A DNA stretch of 14,684 nucleotides from contig JBLMZA010000123.1 of the NCBI GenBank assembly GCA_050258555.1, positions 1 through 14,684 on the forward strand. Reading direction: 5' to 3'. Origin of the DNA: CAISDA01 sp050258555 (GTDB lineage Bacteria; Bacteroidota; Ignavibacteria; UBA10030; UBA8401). Below are positions 1 through 6,863 of this stretch, piece after piece. Positions within the stretch are counted from its first letter, which is position 1. Every line of letters begins with the position of its first letter. The translations under genes and the position numbers were made by a program. The notes below the pieces were generated by a model that made no database searches, was not told the origin of the DNA, and worked only from the letters and a program-made list of their open reading frames with translations.

Positions 1-1550
1 TTCCGGATCGCCGTGGGGTCCGGCGTGCCGTTGCCGAATTCATTGTAGATCGTATCGACATCGACGACCGTGGTCGAAAGCGCCGTGCCGGAAGGGAGCG
101 CTTCCTTATGCGCTTTGAGACGCAAGGCCTCCGATTTGAAATCCTGATGCGTAATGATGATGAACTCCGCTCCGGGCCCTGTTCCATGCAGGTTCGATGG
201 GGGAAGCTTCACCGTCGATTTCGGCGCATGATAGGCCGATGGGGCGCCGATCCAATAGGACCGGACCGTGCCGGACGTGAGATTGTCCCGGAAGCGGAAT
301 GTCCCCATCTGCTGCTGCAATTGGAGATCGAGCCTCTTCACATTGTTGAGATCGGTGACGTCGAAGCCCAGCACCGCATTGGTCGAGAAGCCCGTGACGG
401 GATACTCCACGCTTCCCGTCTGATCGGGCGAGGTGAATGTGAGCTCGTCATTCGATGCCGCAAGCTGCTTCTGATAGATGATCTCCAGCCAGTTGATGTA
501 CCCCGCCGCGTTGCTGCTTGCGGCCGAATACGTCATGCGAACGGTGGAACGATCGCCGGGAAGTTTCGGATCGACGGCAATTTCTCCGACGGCTTCGCGT
601 GCGAATTCTCCTTCGGTGCTTTTAATTTCCTCAATCGTCATCGCGGGAAGCTCCACATCGGCGATCACGGCATTCGCCTCACTGATTTCGAATGTCGATT
701 GAACGCTCGCCTGTGCGAACAGATCATACCGATAGATCAACGGCGTGCCGGGCGCATATCCCGTCAGTTTGTTGGTGATCAGGCGCGTCGTTCCATTCCC
801 GCTCATCGGCGCGCCCACCCACATCTGTCCCGACTGGTTGAAATTGAATTTATCCTCGTCGAAGAATATTTTCCCGACGCTTCCGGTGACAACGCTGCCG
901 GCCGATGCCGGCGCCTGCTGCATCGGCATCTCCTTCACCGTGCCGGAGGATGCGATCTGCAGAAAATAAAAATTGCTCGAGGAATAAGGATTGATCCAGT
1001 GGCGGAAGCGTCCGGCTTCATGGTCATAGTCCCAGCCCGTCGATCCCTGCGCATAGAAGAGAAGATAATCGTCATCATTGAATCTGCCATTGCCGTTATT
1101 GTCCGCGTAGAAGACGGCGCATTGCGGCAGCTCATCCCCCATCCGGGCATCGGGCGCCGTGGATAGTGCGCACCCGCTGCCGCCGAAGATTTTAATATCG
1201 CGTATCGAAGCGAGCGATGCGGGATCGACTCCCTGCGCGCGCAAATATGCCGCATCGATTTTTACCATGCCGTCTTCGGCAACCTCGAGCCTGAACCACT
1301 GCCCCGTAGCGCGCACGGAGTGTGCCGATGCCTTCTTTGCCAGTTCAGGTGCTCGAAGGGACGTCTTTCCCCATGCCCCTTTGGCCTTATACGTTTTCAA
1401 TGCGCGCGTCCATGCATCATCGGCTGATTGCGATGAGGCATGCGTTCCGGCCGAAAGATCCGCCGCAGCGAAACAGCAATGCATGGTGATTGCAATAACA
1501 GGGAAACGCAGCAGGTTCAGGCAGCGCCTGATGGAGCGTGGTGTCGACAT
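1..1550 (-). CDS. porU: Type IX secretion sortase PorU-like, gingipain family (peptidase C25), N-terminal part
   Basis: An open frame of 516 codons starts at the ATG at 1550 and runs off the left edge without a stop. A GAGG sequence lies just upstream of that ATG. Residues 1-34 look like a secretory signal: an Arg-rich start, then a hydrophobic stretch ending near residue 30. Residues 83-205 match the PorU N-terminal region: GQWFRLEVAEDGMVKID (83-99), IKIFGG (119-124), a Gly/Asp/Asn-rich stretch at 150-161, DDYLLFYA (160-167) and the Asn-Pro-Tyr segment at 187-189. The C25 domain begins near 462 with EFIIITHQDF (462-471), followed by VVDVDTIYNEFGNGTPDPTAIR split over 495-516. In the family, PorU cleaves the C-terminal sorting domain of type IX cargo at the cell surface and attaches the cargo to the membrane. 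The catalytic His and Cys should lie beyond the edge and cannot be checked. It could instead be another C25 protease, but the N-terminal layout favours PorU. The expected full length is more than 1,000 residues. Confidence 0.82.
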   Translation of the reverse strand, partial: MSTPRSIRRCLNLLRFPVIAITMHCCFAAADLSAGTHASSQSADDAWTRALKTYKAKGAWGKTSLRAPELAKKASAHSVRATGQWFRLEVAEDGMVKIDAAYLRAQGVDPASLASIRDIKIFGGSGCALSTAPDARMGDELPQCAVFYADNNGNGRFNDDDYLLFYAQGSTGWDYDHEAGRFRHWINPYSSSNFYFLQIASSGTVKEMPMQQAPASAGSVVTGSVGKIFFDEDKFNFNQSGQMWVGAPMSGNGTTRLITNKLTGYAPGTPLIYRYDLFAQASVQSTFEISEANAVIADVELPAMTIEEIKSTEGEFAREAVGEIAVDPKLPGDRSTVRMTYSAASSNAAGYINWLEIIYQKQLAASNDELTFTSPDQTGSVEYPVTGFSTNAVLGFDVTDLNNVKRLDLQLQQQMGTFRFRDNLTSGTVRSYWIGAPSAYHAPKSTVKLPPSNLHGTGPGAEFIIITHQDFKSEALRLKAHKEALPSGTALSTTVVDVDTIYNEFGNGTPDPTAIR

Positions 1551-1674
1551 GATGTCCTCACTTCAATACAGGAATGAAGTATCCGGTTCAGGAGTGTGAG
1601 TTCGATCGTGTCAACAGACCATAGGCAGAGTGAAGAGAAGAATAAATTGTCTGAGTATGATGGATGCGGTTGTT

Positions 1675-1703
1675 AGCATACGCAGGAATTACGCCAAAGT
1701 CAA
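1675..1703 (-). promoter_or_regulatory. Predicted sigma-70-like promoter for the porU-like gene
   Basis: Reading the minus strand, TTGACT (1703-1698) and TATGCT (1680-1675) are separated by exactly 17 bp. They match the TTGACA and TATAAT consensus at 5/6 and 4/6 positions. Transcription would start near 1668 and leave a leader of roughly 118 bases before the ATG at 1550. No other regulatory motif was recognised in 1551-1734. Confidence 0.45.
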
Positions 1704-1734
1704 GATGCGCGCCGCCTTCGTCGCAGGATTTTTT

Positions 1735-2169
1735 TTATCGGACAGCGGAAGTCCGGCTGACGACGAAGCTGACCTTCCCCGTGAAATTGGAAAATGCGGA
1801 TGTGAGCCGCACCGGAATGCCGCGCGCCGATTGCGTGATGGCGATGGCTTTGTTCGATGTGATGGAATCGCTGAAGATCACCACTCCCCCTGCCGCACTC
1901 ACCGTAAGCACGGCATACCCGCCGACATAGCCTCCCGAGGCAAGTGAAATTGCGACCGTGTCGGAGGTGAACGAAAGTTCAGAGGACGAAGAGGCGCTGT
2001 AACGGTCGGCATCGATCACATAGGAAAGCGAATTGGCCGTGATGGCAAGCACCGGCGTGTTTCGCGAGTCGACGATATTAGTCGGAGTCGATTCCTTGCA
2101 TCCGCCGGCAACGACAGCAGCCGCGATTGCAAGGAGAAGACAGACAGGCGCATTCAATGATCGGCGCAT
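1735..2169 (-). CDS. Small lipoprotein of unknown function
   Basis: The 144-residue product begins MRRSLNAPVC and has a hydrophobic stretch up to a lipobox-like AGGC with the lipidated Cys at position 24. It is therefore probably a membrane-anchored lipoprotein. The mature part is rich in Ser, Thr, Val and Ile in alternating patterns, suggesting a small beta-sandwich of about 115 residues; I recognise no family. I chose the ATG at 2169 over an in-frame ATG at 2253 because GGAGG lies 6 bases upstream, and because the 28 extra residues would put a charged, Arg-rich segment ahead of the signal peptide. The longer start would also fall inside the predicted promoter. The gene lies between the M50-like gene and porU on the same strand, so a role at the cell envelope is plausible but unproven. 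Confidence 0.7.
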   Translation of the reverse strand: MRRSLNAPVCLLLAIAAAVVAGGCKESTPTNIVDSRNTPVLAITANSLSYVIDADRYSASSSSELSFTSDTVAISLASGGYVGGYAVLTVSAAGGVVIFSDSITSNKAIAITQSARGIPVRLTSAFSNFTGKVSFVVSRTSAVR

Positions 2170-2224
2170 GAGCGGCCTCCGTGTGTGCATGGCAACACGA
2201 CAGGAACGTCGTTGTTCATGCCGC

Positions 2225-2253
2225 AATATAGGCGTATTTCGGACGAAGCGCAA
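2225..2253 (-). promoter_or_regulatory. Predicted sigma-70-like promoter for the small lipoprotein
   Basis: On the minus strand TTGCGC (2253-2248) and TATATT (2230-2225) are 17 bp apart. The -10 hexamer matches TATAAT at 5/6 positions and the -35 at 3/6. The start of transcription would be near 2218, about 48 bases before the chosen ATG. The spacing matches the other promoters predicted here. Confidence 0.4.
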
Positions 2254-2265
2254 TCTTCCAGGGTC

Positions 2266-3057
2266 TTACAGGACGCGAAGAAGCTTCCCGTATTTTCTGT
2301 AGTGAAGCGCAGCCAGCAGCACATAGGAGCACAGGAAGTTTGCGGCGGAGATCACCGCCGCCCAGATGAAGAGCTCTGTCGTGCCGTCGGCCGCATCTGC
2401 AATTGTCCTGGCGTATGCATCGGGATTCAGATGCAGAACCGGCGCCGCACAGTTTAGCGCGAAGACCGTGAGCGCGATTGCCAGCAGACCGCCGAGCATG
2501 CCTTTGACGTCCGAAAGGCTCAGTCCCATATGCGACGACGTGCAGAGCGAAAGATACAGGAAGGCCCAGAAGCCGGCCGATGAACAGTCGATCATCCTGA
2601 CTTCATCCATGACATGCGCATCAGGACGATGTCCCGGCAGCAGCCATCGCATGAGCAGATGCAGCACGAGTGTTCCTGAAATGATCGGTCCCGCCCCGAT
2701 GAAAAAGTTTCCGATCTGATGATAGAGGTTTTTCCGGTTGAATGCATGCTCAACATACCCGAGCGACCCGTCGCGCGGAACGGGCGAAAACAGCCGCATG
2801 CCGGTGATGCGGTGGCCGAAGAGAATGCAGAAGACCGCATGCCCCAGTTCGTGAACGGGCGTGCCGAGCCAGCCGGTGACCCAGCGGTCGAGCCAGACCC
2901 GGCCCGAGGCATGAAACGTCTTCCTTGTGAGTGCGGAAAGAAGGAAAAGCGCGAACCCGGACAGGAAAAAGATTCCCAGCGCGGCGGCCAGTTGGCGCAC
3001 CGAAGCCGCCGCGGCTGAGAAGAGGTATCGGAAGAGCTCATGGAATACTTCGCTCAC
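2266..3057 (-). CDS. Membrane zinc metalloprotease, M50-like (HELGH)
   Basis: The product has 263 residues and begins at a GTG whose last two bases are part of the upstream chemotaxis stop codon (GTGA overlap), which suggests translational coupling. Hydrophobic segments near 20-42, 115-138, 188-205 and 230-252 make it a multi-pass membrane protein. TPVHELGHA at 66-74 carries the HExxH zinc and catalytic motif (His69, Glu70, His73). HMGLSLSDVKG at 176-186 could supply the third metal ligand, Asp183 by analogy with the Asp in the second M50 motif. Such proteins usually cut substrates within or close to the membrane. No PDZ domain is visible, so it is not a standard RseP-type site-2 protease. 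M50 membership is inferred from the motif and topology; the substrate is unknown. The partner gene suggests a link with the chemotaxis receptor. Confidence 0.72.
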   Translation of the reverse strand: MSEVFHELFRYLFSAAAASVRQLAAALGIFFLSGFALFLLSALTRKTFHASGRVWLDRWVTGWLGTPVHELGHAVFCILFGHRITGMRLFSPVPRDGSLGYVEHAFNRKNLYHQIGNFFIGAGPIISGTLVLHLLMRWLLPGHRPDAHVMDEVRMIDCSSAGFWAFLYLSLCTSSHMGLSLSDVKGMLGGLLAIALTVFALNCAAPVLHLNPDAYARTIADAADGTTELFIWAAVISAANFLCSYVLLAALHYRKYGKLLRVL

Positions 3058-5033
3058 CGCAGCTCTTTTCTCCGGACCAGAAGCGCCGGCGCGGACTGCA
3101 CGCTCCGCAATTGAGCCGAGGAAGCGCCGTCGATCCTGAAGCGCGAGATGAGCGCATGAAGATTCTCGGTAAGACGGTTCAAATCCTCCGAGGCGCGGGC
3201 AATCTGCTGAACGCCGGCGGCCGATTCCTTCGTCACGCTGTCGATGCTCTCGATGTTCTTCGAAATCTGCTCGGCGGCCGAGGACTGCTCCTCGCTCGCC
3301 GCGGCGACCTGATTGACCATGTCGCCGACAGACTGTGCCGCGCTGATGATCTCGGTGAGAGAAACACCGGCCTTATCGGCCATCAGCTTTCCCTTTTCCA
3401 CTTCGATGGTGCCGGCATCCATCGACTGGACGGCTCCTGCCGTGTCTTTCTGTATCTGCTTGATCATCCCGGCGATTTCCTTCGTGGCCTTCGTCGTGCG
3501 CTCGGCCAGTTTTCTCACCTCATCGGCAACGACGGCGAAGCCCCTGCCCTGCTCGCCAGCCCTGGCGGCTTCGATCGCCGCGTTCAGCGCCAGCAGGTTC
3601 GTCTGATCGGCGATGTCGTCGATCACCTGGACGATCTCTCCGATCTGGTCCGAGGACTTGCCGAGTTCGGACACCGTGGCAGCCGACTGCTTCACCACCT
3701 CGGCGATGCGGTTCATGCCTTGTATCGTTTCCTGAACCACGCTGCCGCCTTCTTTTGCGATGCGTCCCGCATTCTTCGCTGTCTCGGCGGCGGCCGATGC
3801 ATTCCGTGTTGTTTCAAGGATCGTCTTCGTCATCTGTTCGACCGCACCGGCCACTTCCGTTGTCTGCGAGCTCTGCTCCTGCGCTCCGGCCGCCATCTGC
3901 TCGGTGCTGGCAGAAATCTCGCTGCTCGAATTGGCTGTCGCCTGGACGGCATCGCGGACATTCGTCAGCATTTCCTTCATGTTCCTGACGACGGTGTTGA
4001 ATCCGTTGTAGAGATCGCCGATCGTATCGTTCCGTTCCGCCTGCACGCCGATATTCAGATCGCCTTCCGAGAATTTATTCATTTCACGAAGAAGCGTTTC
4101 GACGCTGCGCGAGAGATAATTTTTCTGTTCTTCCGATTCCCGCACGGCCTCGTCGACTTTCTGCTGTATGCCCGCCTTCTCCTGCTCCAGGGCTTCATTG
4201 CCTTTCTTGATGTTGCCGACCATGATGTTGAATCCCGACGAAAGACTCGCGATTTCATCGTTGCCCGCAGCGACGACGGAGGCCGACAGGTCGCCTGAGG
4301 CGACGCGTCCGACGGCATCCTGCAGCCTGCCGATGGGCAGATTCACTTTCCGGTGTATGAAGAAGTAGGAGACGACCTGTATGGCCATCACGATCAGGAT
4401 GAGTGCGAAGGAGAAATAGAGATAGAATTGCGTCTGCGTCTGGCTTGCGTCGACAGCCGCCGCCGTGCGGTGATCGAGCATGGTGAAGAACTCGTCGATC
4501 GGCTGAAGGATGATGTCGCGCTGCCGGTGGTATTCCGCATTATGCACGAGATCGCGGGCCAGGTCGAGATCGGGTTTGCCCTTGACGGTATATTTGCCGT
4601 TCGCATCGGCATAGAGTCCCTTCGCCGCGTTCATGGCGCGTTCTTCGGTTGCGACCAGGGCGTTCGACTTCTCTTCCGACTCTTTGATCTTGTCGAATTC
4701 CGCCTGAGCAAAATTCAGCTCCTTCATCAGCTGCGTGAACGACACCGTGCGGCCGTCCTTCCTGGGCTTCACACCGTTCGAGATATCCACAAGCTGCCAG
4801 TACTCCTGCTCATACTTCGGCTCCTGCGTCACGACGAACGTGCGCGCGAGTCTGGTAAGGTTTTCGGAATTCGTCCGAAGGTCGTTGGCCACGATGAACG
4901 AATCATAGCGGTTGTCCTGCGCCTCTTCGAGAGCCCGCTGGCTCCGGAACATGAGCATGGTTGTCGTGACGAGTCCGATGAGGAGCAATGCCGTCACGGC
5001 ATAAATCATGATGAACATTTTTTTGATCGTCAC
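3054..5033 (-). CDS. Methyl-accepting chemotaxis protein, membrane receptor with two HAMP-like segments
   Basis: The product has 659 residues. I chose the GTG at 5033 because AAGGAG sits 7 bases upstream (5046-5041) and the first membrane segment then follows at once. The ATG at 5126 would add 31 residues ahead of it without benefit. Layout: membrane helix about 7-29; external sensor of about 170 mostly helical residues containing NLTRLARTFVVT (58-69); second helix about 203-226; HAMP about 227-279; a linker with coiled-coil character; a second HAMP-like repeat about 309-362; then the long cytoplasmic signalling helices. The conserved tip at 472-513 contains DDIADQTNLLALNAAIEAAR and the segment GEQGRGFAVVADEVRKL, which bind CheA and CheW. 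No Cache or PAS domain was recognised, and there is no NWETF-type CheR-docking tail. The ligand is unknown. The M50-like gene overlaps its stop codon. Confidence 0.93.
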   Translation of the reverse strand: MTIKKMFIMIYAVTALLLIGLVTTTMLMFRSQRALEEAQDNRYDSFIVANDLRTNSENLTRLARTFVVTQEPKYEQEYWQLVDISNGVKPRKDGRTVSFTQLMKELNFAQAEFDKIKESEEKSNALVATEERAMNAAKGLYADANGKYTVKGKPDLDLARDLVHNAEYHRQRDIILQPIDEFFTMLDHRTAAAVDASQTQTQFYLYFSFALILIVMAIQVVSYFFIHRKVNLPIGRLQDAVGRVASGDLSASVVAAGNDEIASLSSGFNIMVGNIKKGNEALEQEKAGIQQKVDEAVRESEEQKNYLSRSVETLLREMNKFSEGDLNIGVQAERNDTIGDLYNGFNTVVRNMKEMLTNVRDAVQATANSSSEISASTEQMAAGAQEQSSQTTEVAGAVEQMTKTILETTRNASAAAETAKNAGRIAKEGGSVVQETIQGMNRIAEVVKQSAATVSELGKSSDQIGEIVQVIDDIADQTNLLALNAAIEAARAGEQGRGFAVVADEVRKLAERTTKATKEIAGMIKQIQKDTAGAVQSMDAGTIEVEKGKLMADKAGVSLTEIISAAQSVGDMVNQVAAASEEQSSAAEQISKNIESIDSVTKESAAGVQQIARASEDLNRLTENLHALISRFRIDGASSAQLRSVQSAPALLVRRKELR

Positions 5034-5040
5034 AGCGAAT

Positions 5041-5046
5041 CTCCTT
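5041..5046 (-). promoter_or_regulatory. Shine-Dalgarno sequence that sets the GTG start of the chemotaxis gene
   Basis: The minus strand reads AAGGAG with a 7-base spacer to the GTG at 5033. No comparable site precedes the upstream ATG at 5126, so this decides the start. Confidence 0.6.
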
Positions 5047-5264
5047 TTGTATGTTACCGATGTACTATCGGCAGCAATCACAATTTCTGTATCGCCCGGA
5101 CTCTGATATAAAAATCGGACAAACACCGATGGCAGGAACTCTGGGCAGCGGGCGTCTGTTCGGAATTTTACACGCGGCAGGCTTGCGGGACGTTGCGCCC
5201 GTTCTCAGATACTGCCGGAGCTTCCGAACGTTCCAGCAATCAACTTTAGGGGAAAGGAGTTCTT

Positions 5265-5639
5265 ATGCGCACATCCATCCTTCTCATCGTCTGCATGGCG
5301 GTTGTTGTGAGCGCCTCTTCCTTCGCACAGTCCGGCAGAAAGAGCGCGCAAAACGACGGCAAGGTGACCGTCATCTTCACGCAGGAAGTAAAAGATTATA
5401 CGCAATGGCGCAAGGTGTACGACGAGAATACGCGCGGCAGGAAATCCTCGCGCGTGAAGATCACCGGCGTCTACACCGACGCGAAGAATCCCAATATGGT
5501 CACCGTCATTGCCCAGTTCCCGAATGCGGCCTACGTCGATTCGTTGACATCGAATCCGCGCTACAAATCGGCGCTCGATGATGCCGGCGTCGTCGGTTCT
5601 CCCGATATCAAAGTCCTGCGCATGATGGCCAATCAATAA
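5265..5639 (+). CDS. Exported small protein with a dimeric alpha/beta-barrel (monooxygenase-like) fold
   Basis: The product has 124 residues. AAGGAG at 5254-5259 lies 5 bases before the ATG. Residues 1-21 form a signal peptide ending SASSFA, with probable cleavage before Gln22. The mature domain (33-121) has the pattern of small ferredoxin-like alpha/beta proteins related to the antibiotic biosynthesis monooxygenase and cyclase-like group: KVTVIFTQEVKDYTQWRKVY (33-52), a Gly-Val-Tyr strand (68-70), DAKNPNMVTVIAQF (72-85), and DDAGVVGSPDIKVLRMM (105-121). Such proteins usually pair to form a barrel. I see no metal or cofactor motif, so no reaction is assigned. It appears to be a single-gene unit, divergent from the chemotaxis gene and closed by a strong hairpin. 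An export signal on this fold is less usual than a cytoplasmic form. Confidence 0.75.
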   Translation: MRTSILLIVCMAVVVSASSFAQSGRKSAQNDGKVTVIFTQEVKDYTQWRKVYDENTRGRKSSRVKITGVYTDAKNPNMVTVIAQFPNAAYVDSLTSNPRYKSALDDAGVVGSPDIKVLRMMANQ

Positions 5640-5654
5640 ACCCCTCTGCCTTGC

Positions 5655-5697
5655 GGACGGATGAAGCCGGACCACGGTGCTCCGGCTTCATCCGTCC
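5655..5697 (+). terminator. Strong terminator-like hairpin after the exported-protein gene
   Basis: GGACGGATGAAGCCGGA (5655-5671) and its exact reverse complement (5681-5697) form a perfect 17-bp stem with a 9-base loop. The hairpin starts 15 bases after the stop codon. Only a short TTC follows and not a long T-run, so intrinsic termination is probable but not textbook. It would separate this gene from the arg operon. Confidence 0.6.
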
Positions 5698-5743
5698 TTC
5701 CCGATGACTCGCAAAAATTAATTTAAAATAATCCGTTTTCCGT

Positions 5744-5781
5744 ATTGCATAATTATACATTTTTATGTATAATTATGCAGT
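5744..5781 (+). promoter_or_regulatory. Tandem ARG boxes (predicted ArgR operator) of the arg operon
   Basis: TGCATAATTATACAT (5746-5760) and ATGTATAATTATGCA (5765-5779) are perfect 15-bp inverted repeats around TTTT. Each arm is itself an imperfect palindrome. Read as 18-bp boxes at 5744-5761 and 5764-5781, each matches the E. coli consensus WNTGAATWWWWATTCANW except at two positions, namely box positions 5 and 14. The two centres are 20 bp apart, about two helical turns, as expected for one ArgR hexamer touching two boxes. argC begins 65 bases downstream and argR lies in the same operon. The match is seen directly; binding is inferred. Confidence 0.72.
5745..5773 (+). promoter_or_regulatory. 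Predicted arg operon promoter embedded in the ARG boxes
   Basis: TTGCAT (5745-5750) and a perfect TATAAT (5768-5773) are 17 bp apart. The -35 lies in the first ARG box and the -10 in the second, so a bound repressor would block RNA polymerase. Transcription would begin near 5780 and give a leader of about 66 bases. The leader is pyrimidine-rich and contains no ATG before argC, so there is no sign of a leader peptide. Because the site is palindromic, a similar -10 also reads on the minus strand. Confidence 0.55.
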
Positions 5782-5846
5782 TCACTTTTCCAGGCATCAC
5801 CCGGCTTGCCGGCTTGTCCTAAGTCTCCATTCTCTCTTTTTCCGTC

Positions 5847-6857
5847 ATGAATGTTTCCATCATCGGCGCGTCGGGATATTCCGGCGCCGAACTCATCAGA
5901 ATTCTTTTGGGGCATCCGCACGTGCGCATTGCCAGCGTGTTTGCGCACAGCTCCGCCGGCAAGCGCGTGGACGAGGTGTATCCCTCGCTGAAGCGGCGGA
6001 CCGATCTTGTGTTCGAGGAGTACGCGCCGGGCAAAGTGCGGACGAGCGACCTCGTGTTCATCGCGCTTCCCTCGGGCGAAGCCATGAAGATCGTGCCCGA
6101 ACTCGTCGATGCAAAGCTCCGCGTGATCGATCTCGGCGGCGATTTCCGTCTCCAGGATACCGGCGCATATCAGAAGTATTACAAACGCGATCACACGGCG
6201 GCCGGCTATCTGCCCGGCGCCGTCTACGGTCTTCCCGAATGGAACCGCGAAGCGATCGCACAGGCGCAGCTCATCGCGAATCCCGGATGCTACGTCACCA
6301 GCGCCCTGCTTCCCCTGCTTCCCCTGGTGAAGGAAGGCGTGATCGCTCCCGAAGGCATCGTCATCAGCTCGATGTCCGGCGTTTCGGGCGCGGGCCGGCA
6401 GTCCTCCGTCGATTATTCGTTCACCGAAACGAACGAAACGGTCAAGGCCTACAAGGCGGGCGTGCATCAGCATACGCCCGAGATCGAATCGGTGCTCGAG
6501 GCCTTCGCCTGCCGTCATGCCTCGGTGACGTTCGTGCCGCATCTGATCCCGATCACGCGCGGCATCCACTCCTCCATGTACGGCCGGCTGCTGAAGGAGA
6601 CTTCGAAGGAGGCGATCGGCGAACTCTATCAGACGTATTACGGCGCCGCTCCCTTCATCCGCGTGGACGGCGCGCGCTATCCCGAGATCAAGCATGTGCA
6701 GCAGACGAATTTCTGCGACATCGGCTACGGGATCCACGCGCAGAACAATCAGCTGATGGTCTTCAGTGTGATCGACAACCTCATCAAGGGCGCCGCCGGA
6801 CAGGCGGTGCAGAATATGAACATCATGTTCGGCTTCGACGAAACGGAAGGGCTCTGA
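5847..6857 (+). CDS. argC: N-acetyl-gamma-glutamyl-phosphate reductase
   Basis: The 336-residue product performs the NADPH-dependent reduction of N-acetylglutamyl phosphate to the semialdehyde, the third step of arginine synthesis, in the cytoplasm. The N-terminus has the nucleotide-binding GASGYSGAELIRIL (7-20). The catalytic Cys148 sits in ANPGCYVTSALLPL (144-157). VHQHTPEI (206-213) and HLIPITRGI (232-240) are further family blocks, and NLIKGAAGQAVQNMNIM (311-327) near the end is typical. The length is normal for the short bacterial type. No Shine-Dalgarno sequence precedes the ATG; the 20 bases upstream are mostly pyrimidines. It is the first gene of the operon, 65 bases after the ARG boxes, and argJ follows after 6 bases. 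Confidence 0.96.
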   Translation: MNVSIIGASGYSGAELIRILLGHPHVRIASVFAHSSAGKRVDEVYPSLKRRTDLVFEEYAPGKVRTSDLVFIALPSGEAMKIVPELVDAKLRVIDLGGDFRLQDTGAYQKYYKRDHTAAGYLPGAVYGLPEWNREAIAQAQLIANPGCYVTSALLPLLPLVKEGVIAPEGIVISSMSGVSGAGRQSSVDYSFTETNETVKAYKAGVHQHTPEIESVLEAFACRHASVTFVPHLIPITRGIHSSMYGRLLKETSKEAIGELYQTYYGAAPFIRVDGARYPEIKHVQQTNFCDIGYGIHAQNNQLMVFSVIDNLIKGAAGQAVQNMNIMFGFDETEGL

Positions 6858-6863
6858 CACTCA

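Noticed and set aside
44..50. Single-base-run or frameshift damage in porU or other genes
   Set aside because: All coding frames could be read through their conserved motifs without a break, so no pseudogene is supported.
108..1166. 352-codon open frame on the plus strand at the left edge
   Set aside because: It is antisense to the porU-like frame, which shows a signal peptide, conserved N-terminal blocks and the start of the C25 domain.
2931..4298. 455-codon open frame on the plus strand opposite the protease and chemotaxis genes
   Set aside because: Antisense shadow of two well-supported genes; no domain or ribosome-binding site.
5057..5071. CCGAT-GTACT-ATCGG inverted repeat upstream of the chemotaxis gene
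   Set aside because: Only 5-bp arms and no promoter in register; easily found by chance.
5034..5126. Upstream ATG for the chemotaxis protein
   Set aside because: It adds 31 residues before the first membrane helix, while a good Shine-Dalgarno sequence points to the GTG at 5033.
5746..5779. The AT-rich palindrome read as a transcription terminator
   Set aside because: The stem is almost all A/T and would be a weak RNA hairpin. The match to ARG boxes and the promoter hexamers explain it better, and a strong GC hairpin lies upstream at 5655-5697.
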